Both the position numbers and the translations under genes were made by a program. From NCBI RefSeq assembly GCF_048544455.1, contig NC_133538.1, positions 150,492,422 to 150,556,421 on the forward strand: DNA of 64,000 nucleotides, in the 5' to 3' direction. Below the pieces are notes generated by a model. It did no database searches and had not been told where the DNA came from. It saw only the letters and a list, made by a program, of their open reading frames with translations. Position 1 is the first letter of the stretch. Each line of letters begins with the position of its first letter. Below, one piece after another: positions 43,769 to 53,800 of the stretch. Source of the DNA: Silene latifolia (taxonomy: Eukaryota > Streptophyta > Magnoliopsida > Caryophyllales > Caryophyllaceae).

Positions 43769-45077
43769 TGACTTCCTAACTAATTCACTCACCACTATTT
43801 CTTCTGTAGATTGTCTGTACACTGATTTCATTCATTTAGCTAAGCCCTTCTGTTTCGTTTGTCGAGTCATCCTGCAAAACGGGCGCTCCTCAGTTGTTGC
43901 TTTCTTGATCACTTTATTGCTAGTCTGGAATGTATTTCCTGCACTTGTCAACCTGTCTCTCCTGTTCCACAACCACTGTATCTTTTTCATCTGCTTCATT
44001 ACTTCAGGGTTTATTGTCTAGAAATAAACACTTGACACCTTTTTTTTATTGTTATGGTCATATTGTTTGCTCAATTTCAACTTCGGTAGCTTACTGAATA
44101 TTAAGACCGTTGTTCGGATTGATTCAAGAGCTCTAGAGTAGAGTACGTATTTTTTTACAGAGTTTTAGTCTAAATTTTTTTCTTAATTTTATTCTCTCTT
44201 AAGACTGCTTGTAGAATGGTATAACATTGTTTTGAATTTGATTGAAAGTTTACAATTGAAGGATATTTATCAACATATTGAGATGAAGTATTGTTGTATT
44301 TTTGAACTTCTTAGTTCACCTTATTTATACTGTAGTTTAAACAAGACAAATGACCCTCTCGCTCGGTTTGAAATTGCAGAGGACTGTTTGAAATTAAAAC
44401 AATGAGCTTAACAACAAATCATAATGATTAATTATGAACCACAACAAATCAACAATGCTCCAAACAATGATTTATAAATGACCTAGTTCCCAAATGCAGT
44501 CTAATTTTTTCCATTCTACTATAACTCCATCCCTTTCCTTCCAAATCCCTTTATACAAACAGAATGTTGAAGTCACTAATCAACTGCACAAATGTCGGCT
44601 GTGCTCTTGGGCCTTTGGGACAGATGCAGCAACCCCATACACCAACACTTCACTGCAGTACACTTACACTTGCAGCAAAATAATCATGAGCTCAAGATGT
44701 GAACATTAATTTCTAGGACACGTTACATTTGCTACACGCAGACACAGCAGATAATACAAGAAATATCAGGAGTAAGCACATCCCTAACGAATGTGACATT
44801 GCATAGTATAAACAAGCAACAGTAGGAGCTGAGCTCTCCAAACAATTCAGAGTAAATGTGTTATTCCTTGTTAAAGAGGCGCACCTAGCAAAATACCTAC
44901 CTCAGTAGCAAAATCACCGTCAACGTCTTTCACTTCACTTCCAAATCAGTCACAATTATAGTTCTAACTAATGTACTTTCCATCTCAATCAAAAAAAAAA
45001 ACTATAATAATTAACTAGATACAAATAAATACAATAATGGTACTTGAGATGATAATAAGTAGCACTGTAGCTAGTAG
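43769..45077. other. 3' region of the bZIP gene and intergenic DNA
   Basis: The first few hundred bases are T/C-rich and probably the bZIP 3' UTR. The rest is AT-rich with no recognisable gene or repeat. Confidence 0.5.
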
Positions 45078-45284
45078 CTAGGGTGTTGTATTGGGACCTT
45101 GGAGGAGGTAGGGGGGAAGCGAGGGAGTAGGAGGAACATTAAAAGGATTCCAGCCATCAATGTCGATGTCATGCTTGTGGAGATGGTGGAACCTTTGCAA
45201 CAGGTACACTATGAAGAATAATTGTGACATGAGATTAATCTCAAGGCCGAATATGTAGTTTATATAAGAACATCCACAGTCCAT
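45078..45284 (-). CDS. Possible terminal exon, unknown
   Basis: A minus-strand frame with a hydrophobic start (INLMSQLFFIVYLLQRF) and an ordered Pro-rich end (GWNPFNVPPTPSLPPYLLQG). It looks less random than the neighbouring frames but I recognise no family. It could be the last exon of a gene disrupted by the LINE piece upstream, or chance. Confidence 0.2.
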   Translation of the reverse strand: MDCGCSYINYIFGLEINLMSQLFFIVYLLQRFHHLHKHDIDIDGWNPFNVPPTPSLPPYLLQGPNTTP

Positions 45285-45351
45285 CCAGTATCAAAGGCTA
45301 GTATTATGAAGATATGAACAAGCTATCATAGACAAATCATTTATTCTTTGC

Positions 45352-45609
45352 TTGCACTTACTCTATCAAGGTTCTTCACTTCTGCTACTTGAAATGAGTA
45401 GGCCAAGAAGGCTTAGTCTTGCTCATGAGCTACAATGCCACAAAAGGAACAACATGGGAAGAAGCTGGCCAAAGCATTGGCTTAAGCGCACCCTTTTGAC
45501 TGCAGTGTACAAGCTATGGATTGAAAGAAAGAGTTGGGTTTTCAATAATATTGTAAGTAATGTTGATTGGTTAGGAAAATCAAATACATTGCTAGCATTA
45601 GAGGTATAA
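45352..45609 (+). pseudogene. LINE fragment (C-terminal zf-RVT-like piece)
   Basis: The frame contains LLTAVYKLWIERKSWVFNN, like the segment after the reverse-transcriptase zinc region of plant L1 elements (usual form: AAVYxIWxERNxRxF). No RT or endonuclease part nearby, so it is a short truncated relic. Confidence 0.5.
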
Positions 45610-45782
45610 ATGAAGAAGATGTAGTAACAGCCTCCTTGGTTAGTGCATGATATCATCTTGCATTTGTATCTCCCTTTGCAATGAAGTATATACCTGAGTA
45701 CTTCCAGGAAATTTTAAAAAAACCCCAAATTAATTCCATAATAAGATCACAAGTTGTTTTCCATCCTCAAAGCTGCTAATAA

Positions 45783-47186
45783 CTATTGCTGATTTTGTAC
45801 TTGTTGCTCCGGCACCGTTATCTGATGCTGGTTTTCCAATGGCGGTTGCTGCTTTTGATTTTGCTGTTCACCTTGCCATGCCCAAACAATATCTTGCAAG
45901 GCAGGTCTTATATCTTCTTTTAGCAACTTCTGATATTCTAGAGTGTCCCCATTGGCTTTTCTCAACTCCACCAAATAGAGTGACTGGGCGAGCTCAAATA
46001 TTTCTGCATCAATTGACAACGGACCTTTCCTTCCTTCGTTGAGCCCTTCAAAGTTTAGCAGCCCTTTGTCCATCCTTTTCACTTTCAGCTGAAGGCTATT
46101 GGCGGTTTCCATTAACCGTGAGATTACAGTGGAAGCAGGCTCTCTAGAAGTGAACCTTGCCTCCTTCCTTTGTCCAGTGTCTTCAAATAATCCAGACAAG
46201 TCAAACCCGCATGAAAGAGAGATAATATCAAATGCATTTAACTCAGCTGGGAGTATGGGCTCCTGCCTGGATTCTGCAGTCGTAGCAATGCCACTCCCAG
46301 AAGGACCAGGATCAGCACTCCTCTCGGCACAAGCCACGTCTTTGGTCTCTAACTCAGATTGGATGGGCACGGGGGAAAGGTCCTTCCTAAGCCAAGAACT
46401 CTCCCTTATTTTAGCAATAGAGATTCTATTGTCGGGGTTTGGGTCCAGGATCTTCCCCAGTAGCCTGCGTACATCCTTAGGAAACCAGCTAGGGCATTTA
46501 TATTCTGCTTTACCAATCTTTCGATACATCTCCATCAGATTTGAATCATGAAAGGGAAGATAACCAGCAAGGAGAACAAATAAAATGACCCCACAAGACC
46601 AAATATCAGCTTTAGCTCCATCATACCCCTTCCTGCCGATGATTTCAGGAGCAACATAAGCAGGGGTACCACAAGTAGTATGCAGCAAACCATCTTGGCG
46701 TTTTGACTCGGCCAGGGCACTCAAGCCAAAGTCAGTAACCTTGAGATTTTCATTTTCATCAAGCAGCAAGTTTTCAGGTTTAAGATCACGATGATAAACA
46801 CCGCGGCTATGACAAAAATCAATAGCAGCGATCAACTGTCTAAAGTATTTCTGGGCAACATCCTCCTTGAGCCTACCTTTGGCGACCTTGTCAAAGAGTT
46901 CACCGCCTTTAGCATATTCCATAACAAAGTAAATCTTGGACTTGTTGGCCATGACTTCGTAAAGAAAGACAATGTTACGGTGCCTAACCATACCCATGAC
47001 AGAAATTTCTCTTTTAATTTGTTCAATGAGGCCTACTCTCATAACCTTATCTTTGTCAATCATCTTGATGGCCACGCTTAAGCCGGTTTGGATACTCCTG
47101 GCGTAGTAGACTTTAGCAAAAGTACCTTGGCCTAATAATCTTCCAAGTTCATACCTTTGCATTACCACACCCGTTTTATGGTCCAT
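45783..47186 (-). CDS. CBL-interacting protein kinase (CIPK2/10/20-like)
   Basis: Intronless, 467 residues, start [15 protein letters not shown]. Kinase domain about 12-267: Gly loop GQGTFAKV, Lys41 in VAIK, Glu60, catalytic YHRDLKPEN (Asp134), DFG (152-154), an activation loop with the typical [14 protein letters not shown]. The C-terminal regulatory part has the NAF motif ([19 protein letters not shown], near 315-333) that binds calcineurin-B-like calcium sensors, and a PP2C-interaction segment from about 372 ([11 protein letters not shown]). The tail is unusually Gln-rich (QQNQKQQPP). With a CBL partner such kinases phosphorylate ion channels and transporters at membranes. Lack of introns fits the intron-poor CIPK clade. 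Phe74 in NIVFLYEV is odd, since most members have a polar residue. A triplicated 61-bp unit lies upstream. Looks intact. Confidence 0.95.
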   Translation of the reverse strand: MDHKTGVVMQRYELGRLLGQGTFAKVYYARSIQTGLSVAIKMIDKDKVMRVGLIEQIKREISVMGMVRHRNIVFLYEVMANKSKIYFVMEYAKGGELFDKVAKGRLKEDVAQKYFRQLIAAIDFCHSRGVYHRDLKPENLLLDENENLKVTDFGLSALAESKRQDGLLHTTCGTPAYVAPEIIGRKGYDGAKADIWSCGVILFVLLAGYLPFHDSNLMEMYRKIGKAEYKCPSWFPKDVRRLLGKILDPNPDNRISIAKIRESSWLRKDLSPVPIQSELETKDVACAERSADPGPSGSGIATTAESRQEPILPAELNAFDIISLSCGFDLSGLFEDTGQRKEARFTSREPASTVISRLMETANSLQLKVKRMDKGLLNFEGLNEGRKGPLSIDAEIFELAQSLYLVELRKANGDTLEYQKLLKEDIRPALQDIVWAWQGEQQNQKQQPPLENQHQITVPEQQVQNQQ

Positions 47187-47280
47187 GTCATACCAGCAAA
47201 CTAAGAGGAGGCAATACTAGTAGACAAGTTTGGAATTTGGAGAGTGAAAGAAGATGATCAAGCATATATTTCCGAAAAAG

Positions 47281-47466
47281 GCACGCCCTAAGTTGTAGCA
47301 AGTCCTGGAACAAACATAGATACAAAAACTTATATAAGGCGGTACGCCCTAAGCTGTAGCAAGTCCTGGAACAAACATAAATACAAATACTTGTATAAGG
47401 CGGTACGCCCTAAGATGTAGCAAGTCCTGGAACAAACATAAATACAAATACTTATATAAGGCGGCC
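47281..47466. promoter_or_regulatory. Three 61-bp tandem repeats upstream of the CIPK gene
   Basis: Units begin ACGCCCTAAG at 47283, 47344 and 47405 and are nearly identical. Each contains CAAGTCCTGGAACAAACAT and CTTATATAAGGCGG (TTGTATAAGG in the middle copy), so each has a TATA-like box that reads on the minus strand too. They lie 95-280 bp upstream of the CIPK ATG, in the likely core promoter or 5' UTR. Confidence 0.85.
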
Positions 47467-47513
47467 TCTAACTAACTAATCATATAGACGGGGTAACGAT
47501 AAATGTATGTAAA

Positions 47514-47726
47514 CAGGGGCGAAGCTACCTAGTAGCAAGGGGTGGTGGTCGCTACCCCAAACTTTAAAAAATTGGTTTAGAAGACGGATTTTTGCTATCC
47601 CAAATATTGCTGAATAGCTAATAAGTAAATGTTATCTCATTAAATGTACAATATACATTGTGGTTCAATGGCAAAGGCTTTAGTTTTCAACCTAATGCCT
47701 AAATTAAATCCTAGCTTTCGCCCCTC
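47514..47726. repeat. hAT-type MITE
   Basis: 213 bp with ends CAGGGGCGAAGCTA and, reversed, GAGGGGCGAAAGCTA, flanked by the perfect 8-bp duplication TATGTAAA (47506-47513 and 47727-47734). CAGGG-type ends with 8-bp duplications are the hAT signature. Non-coding. Confidence 0.85.
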
Positions 47727-47734
47727 TATGTAAA

Positions 47735-48263
47735 ACAAACTCACAAGACAGTTACTGTAATTGATTAGGATAGAATTGGAGAGTAAGAAATAAATAAAAC
47801 GATAAGATCCAAAAAAAAAAAAAAAAAAAAAATGAGATTGAGATTGTGATCAGTCTTGAAAAGCAAAGATGAACATCAAGGCAAATATTTAAAGCTCCAA
47901 AAATGAATAAACATATAAAGTACAATTAATTAATTATAAGAAAAGAAAAGAAAAGAGGGATTTGATTGATTGATTGATTAATTAACCTTATTAAGGTGAA
48001 AACTGAAAATGGAGGGAGGAAGGAGACCTGAATATCAATCTGTCGGCTCTCCAGTTGACCGCCAATTTTCCCTTTTTTTTTTTCTTGATTCTCTCTCTAA
48101 ATTAATTACGCTGCTACTGTTACGCTTACACCATGCGTTCCGTCCTCCTATAATCGGCCCCTCATTTTCCTTTTCCTTTCGAAAAGGTTACGCACACACA
48201 TTATTTTTAAAATTTTTAGACACAAACCAATAGTTACGTGACACGTGGCAAATCCTAGTTATC
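47735..48263. other. Intergenic DNA with simple repeats
   Basis: Contains an A-run of about 22 (47810-47831), AAAAG and GATT microsatellites (47938-47985), and a T-run near 48070. A plus-strand frame from 48009 is low in complexity and not convincing. Confidence 0.5.
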
Positions 48264-48266
48264 TAG

Positions 48267-48984
48267 GGTGCTGTTTGGCCAAGCTTTAAAAGTGTTTTTG
48301 TAACTGAAAAAGTAGTAGCTTGGCCAAACAAGCTAAGGGGGTGTTTGGCCAAGCTTTTTAAGTGCTTTTCTAATTGTAAAAGTAGAAGTTGGGCCAAACA
48401 CTATAATTTAGGGAGATAAAAAACTACTTTTGAAAAGTGAGAAGTTGATAAAAAGTTACTTGAAACAGAAGCACCAAATTGATGCTTCTGCTTCTACTTC
48501 TCCCAAAAACTCTTAGGATTATGGAAACTAAAAAAAAAAAAAAAAGCAGTAGTAGGTCAAACACATCAATTTGTTAAGAAACTACTTTTACAAAACTTAG
48601 GCCAAACAACCGCAACTTTTTCAAAAAGTAGTTTATGAAAAAACTCATTCTAGAAAGTAAAAGCTATTTCACATAAACTAGGCCAAACAGTATCTAAATT
48701 AGGAGTTTTAAAACTACTTTTAAAAAGTCAAAAACTAATTAATCACCCCCAAAAGTAGAAGTAGATATTTTCTACTTCTACTTCTACTTCTACTTTTCAC
48801 ATAAACAACCAAAAAAGAAAAACAAAAGTGGTATGAAAGTAGTTAGGCCAAACACATACATTTTCTATAAACCGCTTTTACAAAAGTATGGCCAAACAAC
48901 CAAAACTTTTCCAAAAAGTAACTTGTGAATAAACCCCTTTTAAGAAGTAAAATCTATTTTACACAAACAAGGCCAAACAGCACC
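48267..48984. repeat. Composite MITE with GGTGCTGTTTGGCC ends
   Basis: 718 bp between GGTGCTGTTTGGCCAAGC and the reverse of the same (GGCCAAACAGCACC). TAG flanks it on both sides (48264-48266, 48985-48987), a possible 3-bp duplication as in PIF/Harbinger. Inside, GTGTTTGGCCAAGC and GGCCAAACA motifs recur (48340, 48600, 48845, 48890), so it may be several nested or tandem copies. Non-coding. Confidence 0.65.
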
Positions 48985-48987
48985 TAG

Positions 48988-49334
48988 GTTAGATTAATTT
49001 AGGGTTAAGTTAGTCATTTTGCATATATAGTTAATTAATTTATGGTTAGTTTTATTTCCTTATTTGATTTATTTTGTTTCCATTTAGTTTTAGTCAATTA
49101 CTTAAAAATAAAATTATTTATTATTCAATTAAATCAATTTCGGCAAAATCTAATTATCATATTCAATTACATCTGACTAACTTTTGCATCAATCAAAGTT
49201 TTGCATCAAATTAACGAAACCCGAATTTTAAATAAGCTCGAGTAAATTAGGGTTCATTCAAAAATTGAATTAGGGATCATAATAATGAATTTCGTCAAAC
49301 ACTTCCCCCTAATTTAGTTCTATTAATAAAATGA
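48988..49334. other. AT-rich flank before the LINE, nothing recognised
   Basis: AT-rich sequence with GAATTAGGGATCAT-like pieces similar to the repeats at 56.6-56.9 kb. No gene seen. Confidence 0.4.
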
Positions 49335-49472
49335 AAAAAAAAAACTCCTAGTTTTCTCCTAGGGTTTCGTCTATTCCTTCTTAGTTTCTTCCTTCTTGCT
49401 CGAGGCTAATCTCGCTTTTCTTCTCGCGAGATTGTGGTTTCTTTGTTGTCTTTGTTTGTTTTTTGTTTTTCT

Positions 49473-50867
49473 ATGCAGGGTCAGGGGGAAAGTGCGATGC
49501 GAGGCTTAATTCGAGATGGGAAGCGGCCGGTTGAAGAGGACAGTGAGGGGGACGAAAGGGTCTTTGAATGGGAAGAGGGAGTCGATGACGGGGTTGACAA
49601 GAATAAACTGATGCTCGTTGGCAAAATCTGGGCGACTAAATCTGTTAATGCGAAGGCTGCGATCGATTCAATGGTTCGAGTGTGGAACCCTACAAAGCCA
49701 TTGAGTGGGAACGTCATTGATGTCAAGGAGAAAACTTTTGTGTTTCGATTCGGGTCGGAACGGGATAAAGCTAGGGTTTTGGAGGGACAACCATGGCATT
49801 TCGATAAATTTCTATGGTGCTTCAATGAACCAAATTGCGAAGGTAAACTCACTGACGTGCCCTTGTTCTTATTCCCAATATGGACTAGAATCTATGATTT
49901 ACCTATCACTGGGCGTTCGTGTGAGACGAATGTCCGCAGAATTGGGGCGTCGTTGGGGTCATATATTGCAATGGATGGAGGACCAAACAATGATCTTGAT
50001 CGTGCTATTCGTGTTCGAGTACTGCATGATGTTAGGGTGCCACTTAAAACAATGGTGCCAATTAAGATGAAAGGAGGACGAGTGGTCGAATTCGACGTTA
50101 AGTATGAACGGTTACCCTTGTACTGTTATGGGTGCGGAAAGATAGGACATGGGGAGAAGGACTGTGAGGACGGGCCATATGAAGACGGGGAATTACGCTT
50201 TGGAGAATGGCTTAGGGCATCTCCTATGAAAGTGGTTAAAACACCATCTGAGGGTCCAGGACGTGCTCGACGCGACCTGAATACGATCTTTGATACTGAG
50301 AAAGGTCGAGCTGAGGAATTAGATATTGCAAAGATGATCGATAAATTACAAGCAATTGCTATTGATTTGAAAATGAAGAAATCCGTGTCACCATTAAACA
50401 CGGGATCAGATACTCGAACTGAGGTTGCTATGGGAGGAATTGGAGTTGATCAGACGGGGTGGGAAGGGGATAAGGAGGGGACTGCCTGTGAGGATGCTGG
50501 GGGGAGAAAAGGAGAGGGAAGCGGGGAGGAGGACAGGGGACTGATGACGGTCAGTTTTGAGGGAAGGGCGGAGATAGACTGTGAGGAGAGGGAAAGTGCT
50601 GTGGTGGACGAGTTGGGGGAGCAAGTTGTGGCACCGGGCTTGGCTCCTGGGATGTTGACGGTGACAATGGGGCCACGGAAGTGGACGAGGCTAGCAAGGG
50701 AGGTGATTGAGATGAATAGGGAAGGGTTGGGCTGTGAAGGTGGGAAAAGAAGTCGTGGTGATGAAGATGGGCAGGAGAGTAGCAAGAAATTTAAACTTAT
50801 GACAGACGGGGACGTCTTAATATCTGAGGCGGAGGTTGAGGGCGCTCAACCCCGCTGGGCCCAATGA
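49473..50867 (+). CDS. LINE ORF1 protein (DUF4283 plus zinc knuckle)
   Basis: 464 residues from the ATG at 49473 (MQGQGESAMRG); a second ATG in frame at 49495 is possible. The N-terminal domain, with LMLVGKIWATKSVNAKAAI and WHFDKFLWCFNEPN, is the DUF4283 fold of plant LINE ORF1 proteins. A CCHC knuckle (CYGCGKIGHGEKDC) follows at about 50129-50170. The rest is charged and Gly-rich. ORF1 proteins bind the element RNA in a ribonucleoprotein. The stop TGA overlaps the ORF2 start as ATGA. The sequence TTTTTCTATGCAG before the ORF resembles a splice acceptor. Confidence 0.88.
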   Translation: MQGQGESAMRGLIRDGKRPVEEDSEGDERVFEWEEGVDDGVDKNKLMLVGKIWATKSVNAKAAIDSMVRVWNPTKPLSGNVIDVKEKTFVFRFGSERDKARVLEGQPWHFDKFLWCFNEPNCEGKLTDVPLFLFPIWTRIYDLPITGRSCETNVRRIGASLGSYIAMDGGPNNDLDRAIRVRVLHDVRVPLKTMVPIKMKGGRVVEFDVKYERLPLYCYGCGKIGHGEKDCEDGPYEDGELRFGEWLRASPMKVVKTPSEGPGRARRDLNTIFDTEKGRAEELDIAKMIDKLQAIAIDLKMKKSVSPLNTGSDTRTEVAMGGIGVDQTGWEGDKEGTACEDAGGRKGEGSGEEDRGLMTVSFEGRAEIDCEERESAVVDELGEQVVAPGLAPGMLTVTMGPRKWTRLAREVIEMNREGLGCEGGKRSRGDEDGQESSKKFKLMTDGDVLISEAEVEGAQPRWAQ

Positions 50868-53800
50868 ATCTCCTTAGTCTTAATTGTCGGGGATTGGGCA
50901 ACCCCGACACTGTAAATAATTTACGTGCTCTGGTGCGTAAGGAAGCCCCGGCCATGCTATTTTTATGTGAAACCAAACTGTGTGGTCGTGAAATGCGAAA
51001 AGTGCGAGAGAAGCTGAAGGGATATTTCGGTATTGAGGTGGATTGTATGGGGAGAGCTGGTGGTCTTGCCTTTATGTGGAAGAAGGAGCTTGATTGTACT
51101 CTTTTGACGGCATCGGTTCATCACATCGACTTAATGGTTAAAGAGGGAGGAAGGGACTGGCGAGTTACGGGTTTCTACGGGTGGCCTGTGGTCTCGGATA
51201 GGCACTTGTCTTGGGAGTTGTTACGGCTTCTTAGTGGGCAATCTGATCTGCCGTGGCTTTGCATGGGGGACTTTAATGAGGTCCTTTTTTCGACTGAGAT
51301 GAAGGGAGGAAGTAGACCGCAATGGCAAATGAACAATTTCCGAGCTGCTGTTGATGATTGTGGCCTGACCGATATTGGATGGGAGGGGTACCAATTCACT
51401 TGGGATAATGGGCAAGCAGGAGAAGCTAATAGGCAGAGTATGATTGATAGAGCTATGTGTACTAGCTCGTGGTTGGATATGTTCCTGTATGCTAAACTCA
51501 TCCATTTAACTAGGGAATGGTCGGATCACGCGCCGATCAAGCTGCTTCTAGACAGGCGAGCTACGAATTTGATAGGGAAACGTGGCTTTAAATTCGAACA
51601 AATGTGGATTGGTGAGGAGGGGTGTGAGGAGGCGATCAGGCGCGGGGTCATGAAGGGGAATGGCGAATTAGGGGTGGCTATTGATGAGTGTGCTAAGGAG
51701 CTGCAGGCATGGAAGAAGTCTAGTATCCGAAAGATTGGGCATATGGTGGAGCGAAAATGTAAACAGCTAGAGCGGCTTAATGATGATACTAGAACTGAGG
51801 AGAATATTCGAAAGCGGAAGAAATTGGTCTCTGAGATTGCTAATCTTAGGCGACAAGAAGAGCAATATTGGAGGCAACGGTCTAGGGCTCTGTGGCTGCA
51901 GGATGGAGACCGTAATACCAAGTTTTTCCATACTAGAGCAGGAGAGCGGAGAAGGAAGAACTACATTGGCATGCTTATTGATAATCATGGGGTTGAGAGG
52001 ACGGGTCAAGAGGCGGTTGCGGGAGTCGTGTCTGACTACTTTCAGGGTCTTTTTGCTACGTCCCAGCCACGGAATTTTGATGAGGTGCTCATGGGCTTAG
52101 AGGGAAGAGTGTCGAACAGGATGAATGACCATTTACGGCTGGACTACCGTGAAGAAGAAGAAGTTGTGGAGGCTTTGAACCAGATGCATCCGCTTAAAGC
52201 GCCTGGTCCCGACGGTATGAATGCTCTTTTCTTCCAGTCTTACTGGCACATAATTGGACCGGAGGTTATTTCGACTGTTCTGGGCATTTTACGAGGGGAG
52301 CTGGACCCGAATGAGTTCAATAACACTAATATAGTGTTGATACCAAAGAAGAAAGCGCCGGACAAAGTTAGAGATTTTCGACCGATAAGCCTTTGCAATG
52401 TGGTGTATAAGCTGGTCTCCAAGGTACTTGCTAATAGACTGAAGCCTTTCCTCGGAGAAATTGTGTCTGAAAACCAGAGTGCGTTTACTCCGGGCCGTTT
52501 GATAACTGATAATGTGCTTATTGCCTTTGAAATGTTTCATCATATGAAGTGCTCGAGCAACACGGAGGGTGCTATGGCTATTAAATTGGATATGGCTAAA
52601 GCGTATGATAGAGTGGAATGGGCTTTTCTGAAACGAGTCCTAGAGGTGATGGGTTTTGATAGGCGTTGGGTTTCGCGTGTTATGGCCTGTGTATCGTCTG
52701 TATCGTTCTCAATTCTCATAAATGGTGCCCCAACGGAAAGTTTCTGCCCCCAACGAGGCCTTCGCCAGGGAGACCCATTATCCCCGTACTTGTTTATCCT
52801 CTGCGCCGAAGCTTTATCCAACCTCATCCGAAGAGCTGTGGAACGAGGGGCTCTCAATGGGCTACGAATTTCACACAACGCGCCGACCATTTCTCATTTA
52901 TTCTTTGCGGATGATAGCATCTTCTTTGTGAAGGCAACCGAGCAGGAAGCTGAGGTGGTGAATGATATTTTGCGACAGTATGAAGCAGCCTCAGGTCAGT
53001 TAGTAAGCTTGGACAAAACCACTGTCTCTTTTAGTAAGGGGGTCCGGAGGGGTGTGCGGGATCGTGTAGTGGCGAGGCTGGGGGTGAGGGAGGTGGATGT
53101 CCAGGAGAGATACTTGGGCTTACCGACGGTTGTGGGACATTCTAAAAAAGTTCTCACGGACATCCTTCGAGATAAGCTGAGTAAGAGGTTACAAGGTTGG
53201 CGAGGGAAATTATTGTCTAGGGCTGGTAGGGAGGTTCTTATAAAGGCTGTGGCCAATTCACTTCCTACCTATGTGATGAGTGTTTTCAAACTCCCGGCAA
53301 ACTTTTGTAACGTTTTAAGATCGATGGTGACGCGGTTTTGGTGGGGACATGAGGAGGGTAAGAGAGGTATATCTTGGGTTTCGTGGAAGCGTTTATGCCG
53401 ACCAAAGAGCAATGGTGGGGTGGGGTTTAGAGATTTCGAACTGTTCAACGATGCACTACTTGGCAAACAGGCGTGGCGCCTAGTGACTGCTCCTGAGTGT
53501 TTATGGGCGCGGGTCATGAAAGCTCGCTATTTCAGGACGGGTGATTTTATGTCTGCGGAGGTGGGATATAGACCGAGCTATACGTGGAGAAGCATTCTTG
53601 GTGCCCGCGCGGTTCTGGAACGGGGGTTGAGACGGAGGATAGGTGATGGGCGAGGTACTAGGGTGTGGGGGCAAGCGTGGATTGAAGGGAACGAGAGGGG
53701 CATGGTGATTTCGCCATGCGGGCCAGGGAATGAGGTCATGACTGTTGCCGACCTCCTTATGCCGCATGGGAGGGGTTGGGATAAGGAGTTGGTGGAGCAT

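Noticed and set aside
48009-48233. Small gene on the plus strand
   Set aside because: Low-complexity Phe/Leu-rich translation from T-rich DNA, no family likeness.
49434-49472. Upstream start of LINE ORF1 at 49434
   Set aside because: The codon there is GTG; the first ATG in frame is 49473, and the preceding sequence looks like leader or intron end.
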